DNA of 13,788 nt from Acetobacteraceae bacterium (GCA_027489135.1 JAIYAI010000597.1:1-13788), one strand, 5' to 3'; shown: positions 5,810 to 12,689, numbered from the stretch's first letter. Notes: generated by a model from the letters alone, not told the origin. Translations and numbers: made by a program.

Positions 5810-6554
5810 GGCCGCCATCCACGTGCAGCACCTGGCCGGTGATGTAGCTGGCCGCCGGCGAGGCCAGGAAGCCGATGGCGGCGGCCACCTCCGCTGTCTC
5901 GCCCACCCGCTTGAGGGGGATGCGCTGCGTCCGCTCCTCCGCCCCGCCCGGGCCCTTCGCCAGGGCGTAGTGCGCGCCGGGGTCCTTGCGGATGAAACCC
6001 GGGGCAACGGCGTTCACCGTCACCGTCGGCGCCCATTCCACGGCCAGCGCGCGGACCAGCGCCTCCAGCCCCGCCTTCGCCGCGGCGGAGGCGGGAAACA
6101 GCGGCTGGTCCGGACGGAAGACATGGGCGACGAAGGAGGAGACCGCGACGAAGCGCGGATCCCGCCCCGCCATCAGCGGCGCCTTCGCCGCGCGGGACAG
6201 CCGCAGCATGGCCGTCGCCACGGAATCGATGCTGTAGGCGAAGGCGGTATCGGTCAGGTCAGCCATCGGCGTCCGGTCGGCGAAGCCCGCAACGTTCACC
6301 ACCGCATCGAGGCCGCCGAGCACCGCCACTGCAGCCTCCACCGCCCGCTCCGGCTCCCCCGCAACGGCGAGGTCACCGGTGACGGCATGCACCGTCGCGC
6401 CCTTCGCCCGCGCCTCGTCGGCGACGCGCTCCAGCCCCTCCCGGTTCTTCCGCGTGTGCAGGGCGAGCGCGATGCCGGGTGCCGCCATCAGCCGCGCGCA
6501 GGCAGCGCCGATGCCGCTCGCCGCGCCGGTGACCAGGATCCGCCGTTCCGCCAT
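5799..6554 (-). CDS. Short-chain dehydrogenase/reductase-fold protein lacking the catalytic Tyr
   Basis: A 251-residue classical-SDR-sized protein. The NAD(P) fold is intact: TGAASGIG (9-16), HTRKN after strand 2 (33-37, basic, favouring NADP(H)), D61, NVAG (87-90), and NAVAPGF (181-187). The family active site needs Ser-Tyr-Lys. Ser is present (VSS, 138-140) and Lys160 is present, but the Tyr four residues before the Lys is Ser156 (FPASAAAKAG; codon TCC at 6089-6087). Phe153 sits at the Lys-minus-7 position where FabI-type enoyl reductases carry their tyrosine. The protein may be inactive as a dehydrogenase, use other chemistry, or bind ligand only. ATG 6554 has GGGGGAG 7-8 bases upstream. 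Substrate is unknown; the neighbours give no clear pathway. Confidence 0.9.
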   Translation of the reverse strand: MAERRILVTGAASGIGAACARLMAAPGIALALHTRKNREGLERVADEARAKGATVHAVTGDLAVAGEPERAVEAAVAVLGGLDAVVNVAGFADRTPMADLTDTAFAYSIDSVATAMLRLSRAAKAPLMAGRDPRFVAVSSFVAHVFRPDQPLFPASAAAKAGLEALVRALAVEWAPTVTVNAVAPGFIRKDPGAHYALAKGPGGAEERTQRIPLKRVGETAEVAAAIGFLASPAASYITGQVLHVDGGLTA

Positions 6555-6707
6555 CGCCCATCTCCCCCGTCAGGGCCGCGATGATGCGGCGCCGCCGCCA
6601 TGCCGGGAAGCGCCCCGGCCCGATGGTGATATCGTAACACCGGTTGCCTCCCCTAGGCTCGTTTCGCGGCCCGTCCGGTGCCGCCAACACTTGGGAGAAG
6701 ACGACCC
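6555..6707. promoter_or_regulatory. Divergent intergenic region, SDR and cyclase genes
   Basis: 153 bp between two divergent starts, so it should hold promoters for both. The least GC-rich part is around GATGGTGATATCGTAACACC (6625-6644). Read on minus this contains TACGAT, a fair -10 for the SDR gene, but no convincing -35 is seen. CACCGG (6640-6645) and CCGGTG (6675-6680) are inverted copies 29 bases apart. TTGGGAGAAG just before ATG 6708 is the likely ribosome-binding region of the cyclase gene. Confidence 0.4.
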
Positions 6708-7703
6708 ATGGCACGAATGTCCCGGCGCAGCCTCTTCGCCGCCTGCCTCGCCTGTGGCGGGGCGCATATGGGCCTCAGCGCGACACCAGCGCAGGCCCAG
6801 GCCCCCGCCGCCGCGGGTGGCTGGTCCCCGCCTGCCTCGGCGCAGCGCTGCCCCTCGCGCTTCGGCGCCGCCGACCGGCGCGGCTACATGAACCTGCTCG
6901 ACGACACCAAGCGCAAGGCCGCCGCGGCACTGATCCGCGAAGGCAAGACGATCGAACTCGGCCGGCGCCTGGAACCCTCCATGCCCTTCTTCGGCACGCG
7001 GCGCTTCGACCAGCACCTCAAGCGCACCTTCATGAACCCCGAGCCCAACCGCCGCGGATCGAACGAGGAGATCGTGATCTCCGAGATCGGCCAGGTCGGC
7101 ACGCAGCTCGACGCCTTCCCGCACCAGACCATCGGCGACGAGGTCTACAACTGCGTGAAGGTGGACGACATCGCCACGCGCGGCGGCTTCCGCGAGATGG
7201 GCGTGGACGGCATCGGCACCGTCTTCACCCGCGGCGTGATGTTCGACGTCGCCGCGCTGAAGGGCGTGCGCACCCTGCCCATCGGCTACGAGATCACCGT
7301 CGCCGACCTCGAAGCCGCGGCGCAGCGGCAGAACCTGAAGATCGAGCGGGCCGACGCGGTGATCATCAACACCGGCTGGGGCCATCTCTGGGGCACGGAC
7401 AATGCGCAATACGTCCGCGGCTGCCCCGGCATCGGCATCGCCGCCGCCGAGTGGATCATCCGGCAGGAGCCGGTGCTGATGGGCTCCGACAACTGGCCCG
7501 TCGAAGTCGCGCCCAATCCGGACCGCAACGCCTCCCTGCCCGTGCACCAGATCGCGCTGGCCGTGCATGGCGTACACCTGCTGGAGAACATGAAGCTCGA
7601 CGAACTGGCGGAACGGCGGATCGACCGCTTCGCCTTCATGATGCAGCCGCTGAAGATCGCCGGCGGCACGGGCAGCACGGTGGCACCCACCGCACTGACG
7701 TGA
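6708..7703 (+). CDS. Exported cyclase-family (kynurenine-formamidase-like) hydrolase
   Basis: A 331-residue member of the bacterial cyclase/kynurenine-formamidase-like metal-hydrolase family. Residues 1-30 form a twin-arginine-type export signal: SRRSLF, a hydrophobic stretch, then ATPAQAQA with probable cleavage near 30-32, so the enzyme should be periplasmic. The family metal motif HxGTHxD appears as QVGTQLDAFPH (129-139), a Gln-containing variant I associate with a known subgroup. RGVMFDVAAL (175-184), NTGWGHLWG and the C-terminal HQIALAVHGVHLLENMKLDEL segment also fit. Substrate is unknown; members open small cyclic amides, lactones or formamides. ATG 6708 is chosen because it gives a complete signal peptide with GGGAGA about 10 bases upstream; ATG 6717 is possible. 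A hydroxyacid dehydrogenase follows 85 bp later. Confidence 0.9.
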   Translation: MARMSRRSLFAACLACGGAHMGLSATPAQAQAPAAAGGWSPPASAQRCPSRFGAADRRGYMNLLDDTKRKAAAALIREGKTIELGRRLEPSMPFFGTRRFDQHLKRTFMNPEPNRRGSNEEIVISEIGQVGTQLDAFPHQTIGDEVYNCVKVDDIATRGGFREMGVDGIGTVFTRGVMFDVAALKGVRTLPIGYEITVADLEAAAQRQNLKIERADAVIINTGWGHLWGTDNAQYVRGCPGIGIAAAEWIIRQEPVLMGSDNWPVEVAPNPDRNASLPVHQIALAVHGVHLLENMKLDELAERRIDRFAFMMQPLKIAGGTGSTVAPTALT

Positions 7704-7737
7704 CCGGGGCGGGCGCCGGCCCCGGGTGGTTGCACCC
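7704..7737 (+). terminator. Two tandem GC hairpins directly after the cyclase stop
   Basis: CCGGGGC (7704-7710)/GCCCCGG (7719-7725), perfect 7 bp with an 8-base loop, begins on the base after the TGA. It is followed, sharing two bases, by GGGTG (7724-7728)/CACCC (7733-7737) with loop GTTG. There is no T-run. They may block 3' exonucleases or partly terminate before the next gene on the same strand. Confidence 0.4.
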
Positions 7738-7788
7738 CTGGCGGCCGGCGCACATTCTGCCCCCGGCCAGGACCAGGGGGAATGCCGC

Positions 7789-8799
7789 GTGACGCTGACC
7801 GTGCTCGAGCCCGAAGGGCTCTATCCAGACACGACGCTGGACCGGGAGATCCTGGGGCCCGGCGTGCGCATCCTGCAGGGCAACGCGAAGACCAGCATCG
7901 CCGAGTTGCCCGATGATCTCCTGGCCGAGGTCGACGGGCTGATGACCCTGCGGATGGCCGTGCCCGCCGAGCAGATCGCGCGCTTCCCGAAGCTGAAGGT
8001 CGTGATCCGCATGGGCGTGGGCTACGACCGCGTCGACCGCGCCGCCTGCGCCGCGCGCGGCATCAAGGTCTGCAACGTGCCGGACTACGGCACGATGGAG
8101 GTCGCGGAATTCGCGGTGCTGCTGGCGCTGTCGCTTCGCCGCGGGCTGATCCTCTACCACGACACCCAGCGCGGGCCTGATCCGGCGCGCTGGGGCGTGA
8201 TGCCTTCCCCCCTCCACCGGCGGCAGGAGGTGCAGACTTTCGGCATCCTGGGCCTCGGGCGCATCGGCTCCGCCGCCGCGCTGCGCGCCAAGGCCTTCGG
8301 CTACCGCGTCGCCTTCTTCGACCCCTACATTCCGAACGGCTGGGACCGCGCGCTCGGCATCCATCGCGCTCGCACGCTGGAGGAGCTGCTGGCGCAGTCC
8401 AACGTGCTGTCGATCCATTGCCCGCTGACCCGCACGACGCGGGGGCTGATCGGGGAGAAGCAGCTGCGCCTGCTGCCGAAGGACGCGGTGGTGGTGAACA
8501 CCGCACGCGGCCCGATCCTCGACATCGATGCGGTGGAACGGTGCCTGCGCGACGGGCATCTCGCCGGCGCCGGCCTCGATGTCATCCCGGTGGAGCCGCC
8601 GTCCGATCCAATCCCCGGGCTGCTCCGCGCCTATCGCGCGCAGGAAGACTGGGTGCGCGGGCGGCTGGTCATCACGCCGCATATCGCCTTCCACACGCCC
8701 GAGGCCTGGGACGACATCCGGCTGAAGAGCCTGGAGACGATGCGCGACGTGCTGGTCGAGGGGAAGATGACCAACGTCATTCCGCCCGAGTCGGACTGA
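7789..8799 (+). CDS. D-2-hydroxyacid dehydrogenase, CtBP-like
   Basis: NAD-dependent oxidoreductase interconverting a D-2-hydroxyacid and its 2-oxoacid. Numbering from GTG 7789, 336 residues: N-terminal substrate domain with VVIRMGVGYDRVD (71-83), NVPDYGTMEVAEFAVLL (96-112); Rossmann domain with GLGRIG (155-160) and FFDPY (176-180), where Asp178 favours NAD over NADP; and the catalytic trio Arg240 (NTARGP), Glu269 (IPVEP) and His298 (ITPHIAFHT). This pattern fits the C-terminal-binding-protein-like branch. GGGGGA lies 7-8 bases before the GTG, supporting that start; a GTG 12 bases further is less likely. The substrate cannot be told from sequence. It is 85 bp after the cyclase gene on the same strand, with hairpins between, so joint expression is possible and a shared catabolic route is an inference. 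Confidence 0.93.
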   Translation: MTLTVLEPEGLYPDTTLDREILGPGVRILQGNAKTSIAELPDDLLAEVDGLMTLRMAVPAEQIARFPKLKVVIRMGVGYDRVDRAACAARGIKVCNVPDYGTMEVAEFAVLLALSLRRGLILYHDTQRGPDPARWGVMPSPLHRRQEVQTFGILGLGRIGSAAALRAKAFGYRVAFFDPYIPNGWDRALGIHRARTLEELLAQSNVLSIHCPLTRTTRGLIGEKQLRLLPKDAVVVNTARGPILDIDAVERCLRDGHLAGAGLDVIPVEPPSDPIPGLLRAYRAQEDWVRGRLVITPHIAFHTPEAWDDIRLKSLETMRDVLVEGKMTNVIPPESD

Positions 8800-8961
8800 G
8801 CTGCTCTTGTGTCCTGCCCGCGACGTTCGTGGGTTCACCCGCGAACGGCGCGGATCAGCAGGCCACTGAAGCCATGGGCAAGTGGCCCGCGGACGAAGTC
8901 CGCAGGAGCTCGGAAGCGGGACACGGCAGCATGATCAGCGCGCACCGAGGCGCGGATCATG
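8800..8961. other. Highly structured element between convergent genes (candidate RNA or dispersed repeat)
   Basis: Begins on the base after the dehydrogenase stop. Closing stem: GCTGC (8800-8804)/GCAGC (8926-8930) and GTGTCC (8809-8814)/GGACAC (8919-8924). Inside are three hairpins in a row: 8825-8846 (GTTCGTGGGT/ACCCGCGAAC, one G-T pair, 2-base centre), 8861-8887 (GGCCACT/AGTGGCC enclosing GCC/GGC), and 8889-8903 (GCGGAC-GAA-GTCCGC). A fourth, 8930-8961, has CATGATC/GATCATG continued by CGCG/CGCG around a short internal loop. This is a compact branched fold with no T-run, so more than a simple terminator. I matched it to no known RNA family. Strand cannot be decided because stems are near-symmetric. 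Bases 8962-9025 add only GCGTGA-G-TCACGC (8982-8994) before the TadE-like stop. Confidence 0.5.
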
Positions 8962-9025
8962 GTCCAAGCTTTCGGTTTGTCGCGTGAGTCACGCCTTCGG
9001 TGAGTCCACCTTCGGCGATCACGCT

Positions 9026-9445
9026 CTATCGCACGCGCACCGTCGCCGTGCCGGTCCGAGCCGTCAGCCCCGGCAGTACTAGCGTGGTGATGCGGCGCGT
9101 CGCGGTCACCGTCACGGTCCATTGCAGCCCGTCGCGGCAACTGGCCGTGCAGGCGATGGTCTCGTCGCCGCAGCGGCATTGTTCCCGCGGCGGAGGGACC
9201 TCGGACACCCTCAGGTCGGGCCAGGCGGCAATCGCGGCAGCGCGGATGCCGGCAAGGTCGCTCGGCTGCACGAGCGCGAACTGCGCCCCGGCCCGCGCCG
9301 CGCGTTCCAGCCGCATGGAGGTCTGCAGCGCATTGCCGAAATCATAGGCGCCGACGGCGATTAAGGCGAAGATCGGCGCGAGCAGCGCGAATTCGAGGAC
9401 CGCGCTGCCGGTTCGCCGATCACGGAAACGACCTGCCAGGCGCAT
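9026..9445 (-). CDS. TadE-like pilus-assembly/secretion protein
   Basis: A 139-residue TadE-family pseudopilin-like protein. The N-terminus is diagnostic: a short basic leader (MRLAGRFRDRRTGSA), then LEFALLAPIFALIAVGAYDFG (17-37) with the conserved Glu18 at the start of the membrane helix. The remaining domain has four cysteines (90, 92, 99, 103, in EQCRCGDETIACTASCRDG), likely two disulfides after export, and a C-terminal beta-type segment WTVTVTATRRI...LTARTGTATVRVR. Members work with Flp/Tad type IVc pili or related surface structures. ATG 9445 is 12 bp after the TadG-like gene, so the two are co-transcribed. The rest of a tad locus (ATPase, secretin, prepilin peptidase) is not in the window. 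Confidence 0.87.
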   Translation of the reverse strand: MRLAGRFRDRRTGSAVLEFALLAPIFALIAVGAYDFGNALQTSMRLERAARAGAQFALVQPSDLAGIRAAAIAAWPDLRVSEVPPPREQCRCGDETIACTASCRDGLQWTVTVTATRRITTLVLPGLTARTGTATVRVR

Positions 9446-9457
9446 CGGCCGCCGTCC

Positions 9458-10030
9458 CTATTCCACGAGCAGCGGCGCCCGCAACTGGGACGCCGCCTCC
9501 TGCGCCATGCAGGGCCCGCGATCGACCGCTCCGGGGCAGGCCTCAAGCACCGTCACGACGGCGGCGACGGCCCGGATGCGCAAGGGCATCGCCGCGCCGA
9601 GCGCCATGTGGGCCATGCCGACCGCCGGCGCGCGGACCAGCACGACCTCCACCGCGTCGGCGTGCCCGGCATAGGCACCGGCCTGCGGCGGCCGATTGAC
9701 GACGAGGCTGTCGCGCCCGCGATCGCCACCCGCCAGGCCGGCGCGGAGAAGCGCGTCCGTGGCTGCATCGACGACATCGCCACCCGTTGCCAGCGCAGCC
9801 GCACCGGCCATGGCGCTGCTTTCCACGACGGTCCGGGTCCGCCGTTCCTCGAGATGCGAGGAGGCCGGATCGGCGGCGAGGCACAGGGCCCCCACCAGGG
9901 CGAGCACCCCCATCGCAGAGGCAGCGCCCAGACTGCCGCGCCGGGACGCCAGGGGGGGGCGTGGCAGCGGCAGCCCCGCGTCGAGGGCGCCGCCGTTGGT
10001 CTGGGTCAGGGTTTGGGACATGGGAAGCAC
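9458..10030 (-). CDS. TadG-like, Flp-pilus-associated membrane protein
   Basis: A 190-residue protein with a 31-residue polar lead, one membrane helix (about 32-55, GSLGAASAMGVLALVGALCL) and then a pilin-like helix containing ERRTRTVVESSAMAGAAALATGG, the position and pattern of the ADAAALAGA segment in TadG-type proteins. The rest is a small extracytoplasmic domain ending LRAPLLVE. It is much shorter than full TadG proteins with a von Willebrand domain, so it is best called TadG-like or minor-pilin-like. Start is GTG 10030 or ATG 10021; neither has a good Shine-Dalgarno. The coding strand has eight consecutive C at 9959-9952, near codon 25, before the membrane helix. The gene leads a two-gene unit with the TadE-like gene 12 bp downstream. 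Confidence 0.75.
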   Translation of the reverse strand: MLPMSQTLTQTNGGALDAGLPLPRPPLASRRGSLGAASAMGVLALVGALCLAADPASSHLEERRTRTVVESSAMAGAAALATGGDVVDAATDALLRAGLAGGDRGRDSLVVNRPPQAGAYAGHADAVEVVLVRAPAVGMAHMALGAAMPLRIRAVAAVVTVLEACPGAVDRGPCMAQEAASQLRAPLLVE

Positions 10031-10214
10031 CAGGCCAAGGTTTCAACCGTTGGCTTAGATGATGCCCCAATTTTGCGTCACTGTGCGAGCCTCAAAATCG
10101 GACATTACAACCATAAGATGTAAGTAGCAGGCAGATGCGTCCTGGGGGTTACACGTGCTGCACCGTCAATGGCTTGCGCGCAGATGTTCAACGCGGACCG
10201 AAGATCTGCGGCAA
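10031..10214. promoter_or_regulatory. Relatively AT-rich intergenic region upstream of the TadG/TadE-like pair
   Basis: 184 bp between the receptor gene stop and the TadG-like start, both on minus. Bases 10031-10130 are clearly richer in A/T than anything else in the window and should carry the tad-pair promoter. Inverted half-sites ATTTTG (10070-10075)/CAAAAT (10093-10098) lie about two helical turns apart, and TTACA (10105-10109)/TGTAA (10119-10123) form a second dyad. On minus, TGTAAT (10109-10104 area) resembles a -10 but no good -35 is seen. No gene is supported here. Confidence 0.4.
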
Positions 10215-11171
10215 TCAGGTCGGGGCGAGCAGCCCAGCCTCCCGGATCAACCGCGTCAACAGAGCCCGGTCCCGATCCACCAGCGCCGCCGCCTCCGCCG
10301 GTCCGGTCACCATCGGGTCGTTGCCGCTGGTCTCGATGCGCGTACGCGTCTCGGGGTCCGCGGTCGCGTGGCGGAAGGCGGCGGCGGCGCGGGCCACCAC
10401 ACCGGGCGGCGTGCCGGCAGGGGCGAAGATCACCATCCAGGTGGTCAGATCGTAGCCCGGCACGACCTCAGCAATCGCCGGCGTGCCCGGCAGATTGGGC
10501 CGCCGCACCGGCCCCGTCACGCCGAAGGGACGCCCCTTGCCAGAGGCGAAGACGGGCTTGAGGCTGCTTTCCGAGATGATGGCGGCGTCGATACGCCCAC
10601 CGATCACGTCGCGCGCCGCATCGGCACCGCCGCGGTAGGGCACGTGCTCGAGCCTGATCCCCGCGAGCGACTGCAGCAGTTCGCCCATCAGGTGGCCGAT
10701 ATGGGCGACGCCTGGCGTCCCATAGGTGACCTGGCCCGGGCGCCGCTTCGCCTCGGCGATGAAGCCGGCCAGGTCCTCGGCCGGGAAGTCCGTGCGAACG
10801 CCGAGCACATAGGGCGCGGCGGTGATCTGTGTCACCGGCACCAGCGTGGTGTAGTCGACGGCAAGCCCCTTGTTCACCAGCGGCGAGGTGATGGAGGTCG
10901 CGCCTTCCAGCAGCAGCGTCGTGCCGTCGGGCGCGGATTGCGCGACGGCGGCCGCGCCGATCGCCCCCGACGCGCCGGTGCGGTTCTCCACGATCAGCGG
11001 TTGTCCGAGATGCTCCGCCACCTTGGGCTGGATGATGCGCGCGACCGTGTCGGCGACGCCGCCGGCGCTGTAGGGAATGACGAGGCGGACAGGCCGGTTC
11101 GGATACTCTCCCTGGGCGAGCGCCGGCGCCGGCAGCGCGACGGCGGCCAGCAGCGTGCGGCGTGCGATCAC
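10215..11171 (-). CDS. Bug-family (TctC-like) periplasmic solute-binding protein
   Basis: Tripartite-tricarboxylate-type extracytoplasmic receptor, a 318-residue periplasmic protein that binds carboxylate-like solutes. From GTG 11171 it has an export signal VIARRTLLAAVALPAPALAQ (1-20), then the family-typical YPNRPVRLVIPYSAGGVADT (23-42), QPLIVENRTGASGAIG, PDGTTLLL, and YGTPGVAHIGHLMGELL; the middle HVPYRGGADAARDVIGG carries the second ligand-binding loop. The GTG overlaps the TGA of the M20 peptidase (GTGA), which points to translational coupling. No TctA/TctB permease is adjacent, as is usual for the large orphan Bug sets in such genomes. The ligand may be the substrate or product of the coupled hydrolase; this is inference. 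Confidence 0.93.
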   Translation of the reverse strand: MIARRTLLAAVALPAPALAQGEYPNRPVRLVIPYSAGGVADTVARIIQPKVAEHLGQPLIVENRTGASGAIGAAAVAQSAPDGTTLLLEGATSITSPLVNKGLAVDYTTLVPVTQITAAPYVLGVRTDFPAEDLAGFIAEAKRRPGQVTYGTPGVAHIGHLMGELLQSLAGIRLEHVPYRGGADAARDVIGGRIDAAIISESSLKPVFASGKGRPFGVTGPVRRPNLPGTPAIAEVVPGYDLTTWMVIFAPAGTPPGVVARAAAAFRHATADPETRTRIETSGNDPMVTGPAEAAALVDRDRALLTRLIREAGLLAPT

Positions 11172-12583
11172 CGGCGCGACGCCTTCGCCTTCGGCGCCTC
11201 GCCGGCGCCGAGATCCCACCAGATGCCGGCCATCAGCCCCAGCCCCTCGCGCAGCAACGGCGCGAGCGCGTGCTCGTCCGGGCCATGCTGGTTGCAGCCC
11301 GGATAGCTGTTCGGGATCCAGAGGCAGGGCGCGTCCAGAGTCTGCAGGAAGAGCTCCGAGGGCGACGACCCCGAGGAGTTCGGCAGCAGGTTCGGCGCAC
11401 GGTTGGCCGTGCGCGTCATCGACTTCGCCACCGCCTTCACCCAGGGGTCCTCCGGGTTGGTGCGGCTGGCCGGGAACATGGAGCGGCTCAGCGCCTCCTC
11501 GATCCGCACCATCGGGAAGCCGTGCTTGTCCAGGTGGCGGCGGAGGTTCGGCACGATGGTCTCGGCCGGGACGTCGACGGTATGGCGCACCTGCAGCCGC
11601 GCGCGGGCGCGGCCCTGCACGGCGTTGGTCGGCGCATCCGGATGGCCGCAGGTGAAGGCCAGCACGATCACGCTGGTATGGGCGTAGATGCGCCGCGCCT
11701 TCGACATGCCGGGCTCGCCCCAGTCGGCGCTGCCCTCGGGGATGCCGGGCATCTCCTCGATCACCAGCGCGTCCGTCGCGTCGAGCACCGCCTGCGGCAC
11801 GGAAGGGGGCTTCCAGCCCTCCACCAGGATCTCGCCGCGCGGCGTGACGATGGAGGACAGCGCGTGCGCCAGGACGAAGCCGGCATCGTCCAGGATGCCG
11901 CCGAAATGGCCGGAATGGTGTTCGGTGGGGCGGAAGTCCACCAACAGATCGAACGCGACGCCGCCGCGGGCGCCGAGCGCGATCTCCGGCAGGAAGGTCG
12001 CCTGCCGTGGCCCGTCCAGCGCGATGAAGACATCCGCCGCGCAGAGATCGCGGTGCTGCTCAAGGAACTCCGCGAGGCCGGGGGAGCCGACCTCCTCGCC
12101 CGTCTCGATGAAGAGCGTCGCGTTGAAGCCGAGGCGCCCGCGTTCGGCCAGCACGGCCCGCAACGCCTCCATGGCGATCAGGTGCTGGCCCTTGTTGTCG
12201 ACGGTGCCGCGGCCGTACCAGCGGTCTCCTTCCACCGTGACGGCCCAGGGATCGCGCCCGTTCGACCATTGCGGCGCCAGGCCGCGCACCACGTCGCCAT
12301 GGCCGTAGATCAGCACGGTCGGCAGCGACGGGTCCTCGATGCGCCGCGCCACCAGCACCGGGCCAGCGGCAGGGTCGGGGTTGTCGAGGACGACGCTCTC
12401 GAAGCCCATGTCGGCGATCATGGGCGGGATGGTGCGTTCGCAGTAGCGGCGAAGGTCGGGCCGGCGCTCCGGCATCTGGCTCTCGGTCGGCACCTCGACG
12501 AGGGTGCGCAGCGCTTCGAGGTAGCGGCCGTCGTCGTAGCATCCTTGCGCGCGCGCGATGGCGCCTTCACGGGACCCCGGCAT
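11168..12583 (-). CDS. M20-family metallopeptidase / dipeptidase-like hydrolase
   Basis: Zinc hydrolase of the M20 peptidase/deacylase family, 471 residues from ATG 12583. Metal and catalytic residues are in place: YGHGDVV with His95 and Asp97, RGTVDNKGQ with Asp129, TGEEVGSPG with the Glu163-Glu164 pair, Asp190 in ALDGPR, and a C-terminal NQHGPDEH with His433. The dimerisation domain lies between about 205 and 335. No signal peptide, so it is cytoplasmic. ATG 12583 is preferred over the upstream in-frame start because GAGGAGA lies at proper distance in front. Members cleave dipeptides, N-acyl or N-carbamoyl amino acids; the exact substrate is not visible. It leads a two-gene unit with a Bug-type receptor, overlapping it by 4 bp, and is divergent from gnd. 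Confidence 0.92.
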   Translation of the reverse strand: MPGSREGAIARAQGCYDDGRYLEALRTLVEVPTESQMPERRPDLRRYCERTIPPMIADMGFESVVLDNPDPAAGPVLVARRIEDPSLPTVLIYGHGDVVRGLAPQWSNGRDPWAVTVEGDRWYGRGTVDNKGQHLIAMEALRAVLAERGRLGFNATLFIETGEEVGSPGLAEFLEQHRDLCAADVFIALDGPRQATFLPEIALGARGGVAFDLLVDFRPTEHHSGHFGGILDDAGFVLAHALSSIVTPRGEILVEGWKPPSVPQAVLDATDALVIEEMPGIPEGSADWGEPGMSKARRIYAHTSVIVLAFTCGHPDAPTNAVQGRARARLQVRHTVDVPAETIVPNLRRHLDKHGFPMVRIEEALSRSMFPASRTNPEDPWVKAVAKSMTRTANRAPNLLPNSSGSSPSELFLQTLDAPCLWIPNSYPGCNQHGPDEHALAPLLREGLGLMAGIWWDLGAGEAPKAKASRR

Positions 12584-12689
12584 GGTGATCGTCTCCTCGC
12601 TGCTCGCGCGGGACTGTTGCACCGGGGCGGGATTTCCGGAAGCGCGCCGCGGGGGCTACACATCGCGGCCGGGACGCGGGAGGAAGCGC
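12584..12689. promoter_or_regulatory. Divergent intergenic region, M20 peptidase and gnd
   Basis: 106 bp that must drive both genes. Plus-strand GCTACACAT (12655-12663) contains TACACA, a fair -10 for gnd about 30 bases before its ATG; no convincing -35 is found. An 8-bp perfect palindrome TTCCGGAA (12634-12641) is near the middle. Ribosome-binding sites are clear for both: GGGAGGAAG before ATG 12690 on plus, GAGGAGA before ATG 12583 on minus. Confidence 0.4.

Noticed and set aside
8825..8846. tRNA T-arm because of GGGTTCACCC
   Set aside because: No acceptor or anticodon arms at the right spacing, and the loop is 2 bases, not 7.
8889..8930. Hammerhead, cobalamin-riboswitch or SRP-RNA assignment for the structured element
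   Set aside because: Core sequences of these classes (for example CUGAUGA/GAAA, a B12 box, the SRP apical loop) are absent.
8835..8960. 41-codon minus-strand frame (starts MIRASVRADHAAV) inside the structured element
   Set aside because: No Shine-Dalgarno, composition explained by the stems, and it ends in a hairpin centre. Worth keeping in mind only if the element proves to be a dispersed repeat with a conserved frame.
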